Numbered from the stretch's first letter, positions 53,573 through 62,639 are shown. The stretch: 64,000 nucleotides of DNA from JBGTSJ01 sp041940305 (GCA_041940305.1 JBGTSJ010000002.1:186001-250000), one strand, 5' to 3'. Notes: generated by a model not told the origin, from the sequence alone. Translations and numbers: made by a program.

Positions 53573-55219
53573 TCACCTCGCCGCTGTGGCGGTGGCGGGG
53601 ACGGCGAGCCGCTCCAGCTCGTCGATCTTGCCGACCGACATGTGGGCGCCGCCGACGATCACCAGCTCACCCGGTCCGATCGCCACCATCTCGTGGAAGA
53701 ACCGCGGATGCTCCAGCTGTCCGACGAACTTCCACTGCGAGCCGTCGGCCGCGAGCTGCTGGACGGCGCCGGACATCGTGGTGGCGTACAGTCGGCCGTC
53801 GGTGGCGAAGGCCGCCGCGCCGAAGCCCTCCATGCCACCGCCGAGCAGGGCCGGCCCTTCCGACCACTCCTGAGTCGCCGGATCGTACACAGCCACCCGG
53901 GTCGTCGTGCCCCCTTCGTCCTGCATGCCGCCGAGCACGTACAGTTTGTCGTTCCAGGCGGCGGCCGCGACCGCACGGCGGTGAAAGTCCGGTGGCGTCA
54001 CCGGCTGCCACTCCAGACGATCGGCCGACAGGTCCACCGACCAAGCGGTGTCGTGCCAGACGGTCTCCTCATCTCCCTGCATGTTCCAGCCGCCGACGAC
54101 GTACAGCGTGTCGCCGACGATCGCGACGTCATGGGATGAGCGCCCTTCGGGCAAGGATGGCAACTCTTCCCACTGCATGGTCGCCGGGTCAAACCTCGCG
54201 AAGTCGTCCTGAGACCAGAGACTCTGTTCCTGGTCGTCGGTGTTCGTCGCGGTGAAGCCGCCGACGCGGTACAGCTTGCCGTTATGGACCACCATCGCCA
54301 GGCCAGTCAGTTTCGGCCCCCCTGCGAGCGATTCCCACTCTTCCGGCTGACGCAGGTTGAGCCGCCGGAAGTCGCCCGACTGTCCTTCCTGCGAATAGTG
54401 ATGCGCTTTGCCGTAGTGGCCGCCATACACGTACAGCCAGCCGTCGACGGCCGCTGCGCCAAAGCTGGTCGTTCCCTGCTGCAGCGCCGGCCAGTCGTGC
54501 GGAGCGCTGGTGATCTGCACCGGGACGTAGTTGAGCGTGAGCGTGGAATAGTGACGAACGTCATTGTACGCCTTCCCCTCATGCTCGCCCGCTTTCTCCT
54601 CCATCACGCGGGCGCGGATCGAATACTGCCCGGCTTCCGGCAGTTCGGTGCTGAACTCCCCCATCTCATTCGTCGTCCCCTCGACCTCCTCGGAGAGGCC
54701 GGGGCCAGCAATGACGACCTGTGCATCTGCAGCGGGCTTCCCGTCCATCGTCACTTGGAAGATGACCGCGTCGCCATCCTGCCGCGGCGTGACTTCCATC
54801 GGCAGCAGGTCGGGCTTCTCCACGGCCCGCCACGAACCCGGGAGCGCCGATGGATAGGCCTTGGCGTAGTACTTAAGGAGGAACGGCTCCTCTTCGCGGG
54901 AGATGACGCCGTACGTCAGCCGCAGCACGACGGTGGAGGACGACTGTCCTTCAGGCATCGTCCCTTCCAGCGCCCACTCTCCCTTTTTGAAGGAGATGGG
55001 CTTCGGCTCCCCGCGGAAGCCGCCGACGGCGAACACTTCCGACGCCTTGATGTTGTCCAGCAGTTCCGGGTCATCCGGCGCGGCCTCCTCGCCGAAGTAG
55101 AGCTTGACCTCCGTCGGCCGCTCTTCCGGTGAGAGTGCCAGCCAGGGGAAGTGGGCGTGAGCCGGCGCGGTGCAACCCAGCAACAGGGCCAGGCACGCGA
55201 ATCCAGCAGATCGAGGCAT
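53573..55219 (-). CDS. Secreted DUF4198 - Kelch repeat protein
   Basis: The start at 55219 has AAAGGG upstream and gives a signal peptide (MPRSAGFACLALLLGCTAPA). The 548-residue product begins, after cleavage, with HFPWLALSPEERPTEVKLYF, typical of DUF4198, a family often linked to metal uptake. Residues about 250-548 are Kelch repeats (YVYGGHYG, YRVGGFTA, YVVGGWNM, YVLGGMQD, VIVGGAHM), which should form a beta-propeller. It lies 115 bp after the lipoprotein gene in the same direction. Role is unknown; binding of metal or partner proteins at the cell surface is likely. Confidence 0.9.
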   Translation of the reverse strand: MPRSAGFACLALLLGCTAPAHAHFPWLALSPEERPTEVKLYFGEEAAPDDPELLDNIKASEVFAVGGFRGEPKPISFKKGEWALEGTMPEGQSSSTVVLRLTYGVISREEEPFLLKYYAKAYPSALPGSWRAVEKPDLLPMEVTPRQDGDAVIFQVTMDGKPAADAQVVIAGPGLSEEVEGTTNEMGEFSTELPEAGQYSIRARVMEEKAGEHEGKAYNDVRHYSTLTLNYVPVQITSAPHDWPALQQGTTSFGAAAVDGWLYVYGGHYGKAHHYSQEGQSGDFRRLNLRQPEEWESLAGGPKLTGLAMVVHNGKLYRVGGFTATNTDDQEQSLWSQDDFARFDPATMQWEELPSLPEGRSSHDVAIVGDTLYVVGGWNMQGDEETVWHDTAWSVDLSADRLEWQPVTPPDFHRRAVAAAAWNDKLYVLGGMQDEGGTTTRVAVYDPATQEWSEGPALLGGGMEGFGAAAFATDGRLYATTMSGAVQQLAADGSQWKFVGQLEHPRFFHEMVAIGPGELVIVGGAHMSVGKIDELERLAVPATATAAR

Positions 55220-55334
55220 CGTTAATCCCTTTGGTTGAGGGCGGCCAGGCCGGAACGGCCTGGCTGCCAGGAATGCGAGCAGCGAGTGGAACCAGGAACT
55301 TGAACAGAATTGTCCGTGTTGCAGCCGAGCCGTT

Positions 55335-55820
55335 TCACTCAACGGCCGCGACATCGAGGCTGAAGTCGAACTGATGCCCTTCCCCATCCGTCACGCGCAC
55401 TTCCAGCGTTGATTGCTGATTGTACTGTGGCGGGATGGGGTTCTCCGCGTCCTTCAATTCGCCGGAGGTCGCGGCAGCAGCGAAGCCCTGCTCATCGTCG
55501 ATCTCGAAGCTGAGATAGTTCGTTGCTTCGATCTCGACTCGCTGGCTGCCGAACACGGGACCGTCAGCCTCGGTGAGCTGGTACTTCCCTGCGGTGATGA
55601 CGGCCGATGCCGCGGGTCCTCCCGCCGGCCCGTCGGGAATGAAGCGGATCACTCCCGACTCCAGGGATTGCCCATCGACGGTGACGTTTCCTGAAACGGG
55701 GACCCGCATTGGGCCTTCGGTTTCACCGCCGCAGCCGGCGCCCAGCAGGGCCAGCAGCACGGCGAACATGGCCCGCGCGTCCGGAACATCCTCTGCATCA
55801 ACTAGTTTACGAGAAGCCAT
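55335..55820 (-). CDS. Putative lipoprotein with transthyretin-like/carboxypeptidase-regulatory fold
   Basis: The 161-residue product starts at 55820 (AAAGG upstream). A hydrophobic stretch ends in LLALLGAGCGG, close to a lipobox with lipidated Cys. Then comes the planctomycete pattern VSGNVTVDGQSLESGVIRFI, SAVITAGKYQLTEADGP, seen in many small surface lipoproteins next to DUF1559 genes. It is 34 bp after the DUF1559 gene. Most likely it is exported and held at the membrane. Confidence 0.88.
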   Translation of the reverse strand: MASRKLVDAEDVPDARAMFAVLLALLGAGCGGETEGPMRVPVSGNVTVDGQSLESGVIRFIPDGPAGGPAASAVITAGKYQLTEADGPVFGSQRVEIEATNYLSFEIDDEQGFAAAATSGELKDAENPIPPQYNQQSTLEVRVTDGEGHQFDFSLDVAAVE

Positions 55821-55854
55821 CGCCAGGCGCCTTTCACGGTTTGTGAGTGCGATC

Positions 55855-56769
55855 TCAGAATTCGCCGACGACTTCTCGCCCGGCGCGGGTGCCGAGTGCG
55901 TTGAGCGTGTTCTGGTCGATGTTCTCGCTGATGGGCCGCGCAGAGCCGTCGCAGAGGGCAAAGTTGACGAACCCGTGGTGATCGCTGCGGAATCGCGAAA
56001 GCACAGCCGAACCACCGGACTTCGGATTGAACGGCGCCATGGTCGTGAAGACCGTCGCCAGGGGGTAAGGAGACGACCAGTAGGTGAAGCCCCAGCGGAC
56101 CTGTCCAGAACAGGGCCCGGACGTGAACAGGTAATCGGGAATGTTCCAGTCCGATTCTCCGACCATCAGGGTCTGCGAGGTGCCGTCGATCATGTCGCGC
56201 ATTCGCGTGACACCGTCGTTCGGATGAATGATGGCGCCGTTGTGCGGCGGCCCACCGACGAGAGATCCCCACGAATCGCCGGTGCCGCTGCAGACGGCAT
56301 AGGTCCCCGGAGCCCGATTGTTCGTGTCACAGCCTGTGATGGGCACGGCCCGGGGAATCACGGCCGTCGGGCAGAGGTAGGTGGGAATCACCTGCGAAAC
56401 CGCCACCTGATTCAATGCATCGCTGTTGCCGAGGCTGAAGTCGTAGCGGTTGTAGATATTTGACTGATCGAGGTGCGGCAGGATTGAGGCGAAGGCGCTG
56501 GCTCGCCCCAATGTGCCGGAGCTGCCCGCCTCGGTCTGCGGGAACGTGTTGTACACATCGTGATAGTTGTGGAACGCCAGCGCGATCTGTTTCAGATTGT
56601 TCTTGCACTGCGTGTTGCGCGCCGCCTCGCGCGCCTGCTGCACGGCGGGCAGCAGCAGGGCGATCAGCACCGCGATAATCGCGATGACCACCAGCAGTTC
56701 GATCAGCGTGAAGCCACGCTTTGCGCGGCGTTGCACCGCTTGAGGGACCGTTTCTATCGACAGCGACAT
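55855..56769 (-). CDS. DUF1559 domain-containing protein with type IV pilin-like N-terminus
   Basis: GGAGG is five bases before the ATG at 56769, which fixes the start of the 304-residue product. The N-terminus carries a prepilin-type processing site and helix (KRGFTLIELLVVIAII), then LLLPAVQQAREAARNTQCKN and LKQIALAFHNYHDVYNTFPQ, the mark of DUF1559. The C-terminus has the usual FALCDGSARPISENID block. These proteins are greatly expanded in planctomycetes and are probably pseudopilin-like surface proteins. This is the first gene of the operon that runs to the Kelch gene. Confidence 0.95.
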   Translation of the reverse strand: MSLSIETVPQAVQRRAKRGFTLIELLVVIAIIAVLIALLLPAVQQAREAARNTQCKNNLKQIALAFHNYHDVYNTFPQTEAGSSGTLGRASAFASILPHLDQSNIYNRYDFSLGNSDALNQVAVSQVIPTYLCPTAVIPRAVPITGCDTNNRAPGTYAVCSGTGDSWGSLVGGPPHNGAIIHPNDGVTRMRDMIDGTSQTLMVGESDWNIPDYLFTSGPCSGQVRWGFTYWSSPYPLATVFTTMAPFNPKSGGSAVLSRFRSDHHGFVNFALCDGSARPISENIDQNTLNALGTRAGREVVGEF

Positions 56770-56900
56770 ACCAACCTCCGAAGGGCAGAAACAGGTGGGA
56801 ATACGACGGGTCGTCACACCTTGGGACGACCGCACCTGCGGAGCGTGGCTTGCAGTCCGGCACAAATCATTGCGCCAGCGGCTAGCTGCGGAGAGCAGAG

Positions 56901-56921
56901 AATTGAGACTGAGTCTCAATT
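56901..56921. promoter_or_regulatory. Perfect 21-bp palindrome, Fur-family-like operator
   Basis: Arms AATTGAGACT and AGTCTCAATT flank one central base. The inner 7-1-7 form (TGAGACT, one base, AGTCTCA) matches the Fur pattern TGATAAT-N-ATTATCA at ten of fourteen arm positions. It sits at the predicted transcription start, right after the -10, where a bound repressor would block RNA polymerase. It is about 130 bp upstream of the DUF1559 start. Another dimeric repressor is possible. Confidence 0.6.
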
Positions 56922-56929
56922 TCATCCGC

Positions 56930-56957
56930 ATCCTACAGAGCCTCGGCTGCGTGTCAA
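56930..56957 (-). promoter_or_regulatory. Predicted sigma70-type promoter for the DUF1559-Kelch operon
   Basis: TTGACA (56952-56957, full consensus) and TAGGAT (56930-56935, four of six) are separated by 16 bp. The predicted start point, near 56923, touches the palindrome at 56901-56921. The 5' leader would be about 150 bases. Confidence 0.55.
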
Positions 56958-57755
56958 CACAACGACACACTTTTTTTCGGACCGCTGCAGCGGTGAGAGT
57001 GTTGTCCGTGCTTTGGCTGCGGTCCCCCAGGTTGCTTTGCCTGGACCGAGCCTTCGGCTCCCCTACGCCGAGCGAGCGACGATTGCTCCGGCGCGGTCGC
57101 GGAGCAGTCGGTTCAATCGAGCCTCCGAAACAAATCCAGCGTCGCTTTGACGGCCAACACGCTCACCGCATCCCCCCTGCTCAGTGACAGAGCTTGTCGC
57201 GCACGAGCACGCGGCCAGACCTTGTTCGTTCCCGGGGATCGCCATCCGACGCAAGCAGCAACTGCGCCGGTCGCCCGCGAGTCCCTCGGGCGGGTCAACT
57301 GGACCGCTAATCTGGGCGCAGCATTGATTGCTCAACTTCACAGCATTCGGGAGAAAGCCACAGGCAACCGACAATGATTCGCCGTCGTGCGCGGCATGCA
57401 GCCCAAGGCTGCCGCGATGCAAGATCCGCTGGAATCCTGAGCGGTTGTGAAAGTCAGTGCATCGCCTCTGCACAATCCAGCAGAGAGTGGTACGACGATT
57501 GCATCTCGCAAACGCAAACTGAGAGCCTACCGGCCCTGAATCTCTGACATTCTCCCTTTCGGCGGATCGAAGGCGACTCCCCGGCGCCGGCCCAATCGGC
57601 GTCCTTGTCGTTCCAACCGCCGCTCGCGATGGATTGCGTTTTCGACCTGTCTGCTGTGTGCGGCTGCGCGCGGGCATCGGATGCCCCGGGCTGCAGACGC
57701 CGATGATTCGTTTTCGACACGCCTCCGTTGCGCGCCGCCGACTACCGGCCCGACC

Positions 57756-58466
57756 ATGTCCACACTTCTCTCCTCCACCAATGCCGAAGTCTCCCCTTCG
57801 GCCGCTGAGAAAGCGAATGAGAAGGAGCGCCGCCCCATGTTTCGCATTCTGCTGGTCGACAGTGACCTGACGGTCTGCACTTCGATTTCCCGCACGCTCG
57901 CGGGCCTGGGATACGGGCTCGATGTGGCGTACGACGCCGACGAGGCCCGCCGTCTGGCCAAGAAGCACCGCTACGCGCTGGGTTTGTTCGGCGAACAGTT
58001 GACCGACGGCGATGGGGTCAAGCTGTATGCGGAACTGCGGCGCATCCAGCGGGAGATGTCGGGCGTCCTCGTCGCCGGCGTGGCAAACCTGTATACTGTC
58101 GCCAAGGCGATTGGCGCGGGCATGACCCGCGTGCTTCCCGTCCCCCTCGACTTCCGCGAGCTGGTGGAATTCATCGCGGAGTCACAACCCGAGCAACCGA
58201 TGACTGCCCCCTCCGCTGTCACTGAAGCGGCCTCGTCCGATGCGGCTGCCAAGGCGGTTTTCACGGAAGAGACGATTGCTGAGCTTTCCCCGCGTGAGAT
58301 TGCCGACGCGATGAGCGTCGGCGATCTGATTGCTGTCATCCGCAGCGTCGACTATCCGTTCGCCGGAAAGGAGCGGCTGGAGTTCTTCGACCGGGATACG
58401 CTGGAGCGCGTGGTCCACCTGATCCGCCGCTGGTGCCGCAACCGCCTGCAGCGCCACGCCTGGTAG
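57756..58466 (+). CDS. Response-regulator-like protein lacking the phosphoacceptor
   Basis: The 236-residue product starts MSTLLSSTNAEVS at 57756. Residues 28-140 are receiver-like: FRILLVDSDLTVCTSISRTL with the acidic Asp35 and Asp37. At the end of the third strand, where Asp should be, the sequence reads LGLFGEQLTDGDG (Gly79), and the conserved Lys before Pro is Val129. It should therefore not be phosphorylated in the usual way. The C-terminal part (residues 165-236) is helical and of unknown kind, with Trp/Arg-rich VVHLIRRWCRNRLQRHAW. It could act as a phosphate-independent adaptor. Confidence 0.85.
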   Translation: MSTLLSSTNAEVSPSAAEKANEKERRPMFRILLVDSDLTVCTSISRTLAGLGYGLDVAYDADEARRLAKKHRYALGLFGEQLTDGDGVKLYAELRRIQREMSGVLVAGVANLYTVAKAIGAGMTRVLPVPLDFRELVEFIAESQPEQPMTAPSAVTEAASSDAAAKAVFTEETIAELSPREIADAMSVGDLIAVIRSVDYPFAGKERLEFFDRDTLERVVHLIRRWCRNRLQRHAW

Positions 58467-58468
58467 GG

Positions 58469-58954
58469 CTACTTCTTCCCCCTCTCCCGTTGGATCGCGA
58501 AGAATTCGCGCAGGATCGACTGGCACTCGGCCTGCAGCACGCCGCCGATGACCGTGGCGCGGTGATTCAGCCGAGGATCTTCGGTGATGCGGTAAAGCGT
58601 GTGGCAGGCGCCCGCTTTCGGGTCTGTCGCGCCGTACACGACGGTGGGTATCCGCGCCTGGACGATGGCCCCCGCGCACATCGGACATGGTTCGAGCGTG
58701 GCGTAGAGCGTGCAGTCCAACAGGCGCCATGAACCCAGCGCCTCGGCGGCCTGCGTGATGGCGATCATTTCGGCGTGGGCGGTCGGATCGCTCAGCTGCT
58801 CGCGCTGATTCCAGCCCTCGCCGATGACACGCCCTCCGTGCACGACGACGGCGCCGATCGGCACCTCCTCGGCGGCGAACGCGATCTGCGCCTGATCGAG
58901 CGCCCGCCGCATCCAGTGCTCATGGGGATCCAGTGGATTGACCGGGTAGGACAT
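58469..58954 (-). CDS. tadA: tRNA-specific adenosine deaminase
   Basis: The 161-residue enzyme has the zinc motif HAE (60-62) and PCPMC (Cys90, Cys93), with VPIGAVVVHGGRVIGEGWNQ at the N-terminus. TadA converts adenosine 34 to inosine in tRNA-Arg(ACG), needed to read several arginine codons. The length and the helical C-terminus (AECQSILREFFAIQRER) fit TadA better than cytidine or guanine deaminases. It ends 2 bp from the stop of the convergent response-regulator-like gene. Confidence 0.96.
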   Translation of the reverse strand: MSYPVNPLDPHEHWMRRALDQAQIAFAAEEVPIGAVVVHGGRVIGEGWNQREQLSDPTAHAEMIAITQAAEALGSWRLLDCTLYATLEPCPMCAGAIVQARIPTVVYGATDPKAGACHTLYRITEDPRLNHRATVIGGVLQAECQSILREFFAIQRERGKK

Positions 58955-59225
58955 GTTCGACTTGTGATTGACTCCTCAAGGAACAAACCGCACCGCGTTC
59001 GGCGCGGGGGGTACGCGCAATCATAACGGACGGAGCCACCAGCGCAATCGGAACCGCCTCGGCGAAGATCCAACGTCTGGGCGGAGTTTTGTGAAAACCG
59101 CGGTGGTTCGGACGGCGTTGTCCGCTTCACGAGTCGGGGCATGAGCTAATGTTGGGCAACGCCCGCTCATAGCGTTTCGGGTCACCCCGCCCGAGTGTTT
59201 TCCCTCCAACCCTGCGAGCCACACG

Positions 59226-60479
59226 ATGAGCACGACGTCTGCCTCGCCGACCGCGCCCCGGTCGGCTGCCACTGTTTCCAGGGCACCCGGCGATACAGCG
59301 CGGCACGCCGCCATCGAGACGCCAAGGGCAGGCATGCCGGCCGTCAAAGGCGCGCCACAGGGTTGCCCGCAGTGCGGGAACAAGGAGGCCTGGGGGGGAT
59401 CGTCGTGGTGCCCGAAGTGCGGGTACTATCCCAAGCTCGGCATCTCCATCTCGGCCGAGGCCCTCAAGTCGGTGATGGAAGAGGAGAAACTGGAGCCTGC
59501 CGAGGTTCCCACCTGGGTCTGGGTCGCCGTGGGCGGAGTGGGCCTGGTGCTGGCAGTCAGCCTGTATGCGCGGTTCTGCGTGCCGGTCGACGGACCGCTC
59601 ACCATCTGGTCGCTGGCCACGCTCGGACTCGGTCTGCTGCTGTTCGGAGTCTCCCATGTGCAGGCGTACCTCGTCGGCGGGGCCGGCAGCGACAAACTTG
59701 GCCTGATGGACCTGTTCCTCGGTCCGGCCGCAGTGTGGCGAGCGGCGCTGAAGCGGCTGCCGGAAACGCAGTGGCTCGCCTGTCGCGGGACCTGGGGAGC
59801 GGCGCTGATCGTCTGCGGCCTGCTGGTCGTCGGCGGGCTGGGATGGGACGAACTCAATCAGCTGTTCGCGGCCAAGGCGAAGCAGCAGGAAAAGTTCAAT
59901 CCGCTGCAGCAGATGGTGGGCATGGCCCGCGGGGCGAAAGGACAGCCTCAGGCCGCAGGAGCGGAAAACCTGGACGATGCCATGCAGGCGTTTGTCGGAG
60001 AACTGGGCGCCGACCAGCTGCAGGGGATCGGCGCCATCGAAGCGGAGGTTCCGGCGCTGAAGAAGCAATGTGCCATCGTGGGCTATACGAAGAGCGTCAA
60101 CGGGGAACTCCGTTCGGTGCTGCTGGCGTCGATGACGGCCGGTCAGCCGGACGAGTTCGTCGCCAAGGTGCCGACCGACCGCATTCCGCCGGCGCTGGTC
60201 GCCAAACTGGAAGCGACGCTTCCCGAACTTCGCACGGCCCGCCCCAGCGTGGAATGCCCGATGCAGGCGTACTGGGTGAAGCCGGACCTCAGTTGCCTGA
60301 TCAGCTATGAGGCGGGCGAAGAAGGGGCCGAGCCGGACTGGAGCGAGTCCCAGTTCCTCGAACTGCTCGATCAGTCGGGCGTTTCGATCGATCTGGAGGA
60401 GGTCGCTCCCGTACTGGAAGAAACGACGCGCGATCTGGAACGGTCACTGCCGCAATTGCAGGACGCGTTGTCGCGGTAG
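59226..60479 (+). CDS. Membrane protein with N-terminal zinc ribbon, 417 aa
   Basis: Residues 1-45 are disordered. A CPQC...CPKC zinc ribbon (GCPQCGNKEAWGGSSWCPKC) follows at about 46-65. Three membrane helices (WVWVAVGGVGLVLAVSLYA, IWSLATLGLGLLLFGVSHV, WGAALIVCGLLVVGGLGW) come next. The last 190 residues are soluble and helical and start with many Gln/Lys/Met. No family is recognised; the protein resembles planctomycete-specific conserved membrane proteins. It is a single-gene unit. Confidence 0.82.
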   Translation: MSTTSASPTAPRSAATVSRAPGDTARHAAIETPRAGMPAVKGAPQGCPQCGNKEAWGGSSWCPKCGYYPKLGISISAEALKSVMEEEKLEPAEVPTWVWVAVGGVGLVLAVSLYARFCVPVDGPLTIWSLATLGLGLLLFGVSHVQAYLVGGAGSDKLGLMDLFLGPAAVWRAALKRLPETQWLACRGTWGAALIVCGLLVVGGLGWDELNQLFAAKAKQQEKFNPLQQMVGMARGAKGQPQAAGAENLDDAMQAFVGELGADQLQGIGAIEAEVPALKKQCAIVGYTKSVNGELRSVLLASMTAGQPDEFVAKVPTDRIPPALVAKLEATLPELRTARPSVECPMQAYWVKPDLSCLISYEAGEEGAEPDWSESQFLELLDQSGVSIDLEEVAPVLEETTRDLERSLPQLQDALSR

Positions 60480-60525
60480 GCGACCGAGCGGCTGCGGTCG
60501 ATCGAAGCAGAGCACCGCGGGCGCG

Positions 60526-62100
60526 TCACGGAGTGGCGCGGCGACTTTGGATTGTGACGCGATACTCGCCGGTGTTGTCGGCCACTTCGCTCCAGAAGTC
60601 ATTGACGCGGAGGTACAGCGTCCCGCTCAGTTCGGGACGGAGCATGGTAGCGCGGCCGACATCGATGACGTGCCACAGCGCGCCCGCGCCGTCCGTCCCC
60701 GGCGGCGACTCGCTCTGAATCGCGGCCACCACGCGTCCGATCGGCTGGCCCTGTGAGTAGCGGATGCTGATTCCCTGCGGCTCGCTCAACCACGGCCTGG
60801 GCGCATCGGCCAGCACAACTTCTCCCTGGGCCGTCAGTTCATACGCCTGGCCCGCTTCGACCCACACGCCGCTGGACTGCCAGCCCCGATCCGGAGCCAC
60901 GTGCGCCGTCACTGAAGCTGCCGGCGGCAAAGGCTCCCCTCGCAGGAACTCAATGGCGGCGCGGGGAATGTCGTAGCCGTACTCGATGTTTCGCGCAAAC
61001 AACTCCCACTCGACCGCGAGCACCGGCAGATCCTCGGCGAACGAATCCCGCTGCAGGCGGTGAAACTCGCTTCCCACCAGATGCTGTCCCAGCGCGCGAA
61101 ACCGCTCCTGGTACCGCGGATGGGCATCAAGAAACTTGCAGAACGCCCAACTCCACGCGTACGGCTCGGTCCGCGACTCGACGAATTCGTCGTCGGTCAG
61201 CCCGGTCGCGTCGGCGACGTTCTTGACACGCCCTTCCCGGACCGCCGAGCGGATCATCTCCACGCGTCCGAATCCGACGAACGCCGCAGGGTCGTCCGGC
61301 ATCACCCCAAACGTAGCCCGGCCGTCCGCGTCAAGGCGATGCGTGCCGAAGTACTCGGCCATCCCTTCGATGTACCAGACCGGAGGCCGCTGGCCGGGGA
61401 GCACCATCATGAAGCAATGGGTCCCCTCATGGATCATCAGGTGGCGGCGGTAATAGTCGTACTCCTGCTCGTTCATCCAGAACTCGGCCCCGCGGTGAAC
61501 CCCATGCACGAGCGATTCCAAGGCCCGCTCCGGCAACATGCCTGCCGCCAGGAACCGGTCCCGCTCCGCCATGATGTAGCCGGTCATCTGGTAGTCGGAG
61601 TCGTCCCGCGCCGGCGGCATCGGCCCGAAATAGTCCTCGAGAGCATCGTACGCCTGATCCATCAGCGGCGGCAGCGTGCGCGCCAGTTCGGGATCAATAT
61701 CGGTGTACAGCAGCAGGCGGCGTGATTCGTAGTGCTGGATTCCGAGCTCGGCCGCACGCGTCGCGTCATGTCGCGGCCGGGCGTCATCCGGCCGATAGAT
61801 CCGCTCAGGAGCGGGTTCAGCGGCGGCCGCGGAGACTGAGGTCACAGCAGCCGAGTCGGCATCCACAGCCGCGACATCGTCGGTCGCAGACATCAACACC
61901 GGGGCCCGGCGTTCGGCGCTGACCGGCGACTCTGCGGCCTCCGCCGCCGAGCGCGAGTGCAGGCCCGACTGACGGCTCGTCGCGGTCGGCTCACCGGATG
62001 ACCGGGAACATCCGGCGAGGTTCAGCACCACGCTGCCGAACAGAACGAGGACCGCGATGGGCAGAGGGGGCGACAGCCGTATTCGCTGATCCGTGCCCAT
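60526..62100 (-). CDS. Lipoprotein with HEXXH zinc-protease motif (DUF1570-like)
   Basis: The 524-residue protein has a signal peptide and lipobox VVLNLAGC (Cys31). After a Ser/Ala-rich linker of about 80 residues comes a domain with HEGTH (224-228) and a downstream EGMAEYFG (Glu245, Glu249), the arrangement of gluzincin-type metallopeptidases and of DUF1570. A beta domain at the C-terminus (about 410-524) may bind substrate. It may hydrolyse peptides at the cell surface, but the target is unknown. It lies 44 bp before the purE stop. Confidence 0.88.
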   Translation of the reverse strand: MGTDQRIRLSPPLPIAVLVLFGSVVLNLAGCSRSSGEPTATSRQSGLHSRSAAEAAESPVSAERRAPVLMSATDDVAAVDADSAAVTSVSAAAAEPAPERIYRPDDARPRHDATRAAELGIQHYESRRLLLYTDIDPELARTLPPLMDQAYDALEDYFGPMPPARDDSDYQMTGYIMAERDRFLAAGMLPERALESLVHGVHRGAEFWMNEQEYDYYRRHLMIHEGTHCFMMVLPGQRPPVWYIEGMAEYFGTHRLDADGRATFGVMPDDPAAFVGFGRVEMIRSAVREGRVKNVADATGLTDDEFVESRTEPYAWSWAFCKFLDAHPRYQERFRALGQHLVGSEFHRLQRDSFAEDLPVLAVEWELFARNIEYGYDIPRAAIEFLRGEPLPPAASVTAHVAPDRGWQSSGVWVEAGQAYELTAQGEVVLADAPRPWLSEPQGISIRYSQGQPIGRVVAAIQSESPPGTDGAGALWHVIDVGRATMLRPELSGTLYLRVNDFWSEVADNTGEYRVTIQSRRATP

Positions 62101-62144
62101 CCGATTCGATCCGTGGTGCAGCCAACACTCGCCGGGTGCCGACT

Positions 62145-62639
62145 TCAGTCGAGTTTCTCCGCCAGCGCCTTGTCTGTCTGGCTGCGGCGATAGTCCTTGA
62201 GCTTTTGCCGCAAGTCCGGCCGGCTGCCCGCCAGGATCGCCACGGCGAGCAATCCGGCATTGATGGCTCCCGCCTTGCCGATCGCCAGAGTGCCGACGGG
62301 GATGCCGCGCGGCATCTGGGCCGTCGAGAGGAGCGAGTCGAGGCCGTCCAGCGACCAGCCGACCATCGGGACTCCCAGCACCGGCAGCACCGTATGAGCG
62401 GCCATGACCCCCGCTAGGTGCGCGGCGCCTCCGGCGGCGGCGATGATGACTTCAATCCCCCGCTCCTCCGCGGTCGATGCGAATTCACAGGCCGCGGCGG
62501 GCGTCCGGTGTGCCGACAGCACGCGGCAATCGCTCTCGATGCCGAACTCGCGCAGCGTGTCGCGCGCGTTCCGCATCGTGTCCCAGTCGGTCTTGCTGCC
62601 CATCACAATTCCCACGAGGGGGGCGGTCGAAGCACTCAT
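62145..62639 (-). CDS. purE: N5-carboxyaminoimidazole ribonucleotide mutase
   Basis: The 164-residue enzyme has the PurE class I signature: VGIVMGSKTDWDTMRNA, RVLSAHRTP, IIAAAGGAAHLAGVMAAHT, and VLGVPMVGWSLDGLDSLLS. It moves the carboxyl from N5 to C4 of the imidazole in de novo purine synthesis, as an octamer in the cytoplasm. The ATG at 62639 has AGGA about 12 bases upstream. purK is not in the window. It is divergent from the DUF1501 gene. Confidence 0.97.
   Translation of the reverse strand: MSASTAPLVGIVMGSKTDWDTMRNARDTLREFGIESDCRVLSAHRTPAAACEFASTAEERGIEVIIAAAGGAAHLAGVMAAHTVLPVLGVPMVGWSLDGLDSLLSTAQMPRGIPVGTLAIGKAGAINAGLLAVAILAGSRPDLRQKLKDYRRSQTDKALAEKLD

Larger units (their letters stand above)
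56770..57755. other. 986-bp region with no gene; carries a promoter and operator
   Basis: No protein or RNA gene is supported. The minus-strand promoter and palindrome for the DUF1559 operon are at 56901-56957. A small hairpin (GAGCC, TTC, GGCTC) lies at 57048-57060. The rest is ordinary GC-rich DNA with long but implausible open frames. Confidence 0.5.

Noticed and set aside
57063..57968. A 301-codon minus-strand open frame in the long gene-free region
   Set aside because: It is rich in Arg, Cys and Ser, shows no domain, signal or ribosome binding site, and overlaps the real start of the receiver-like gene.
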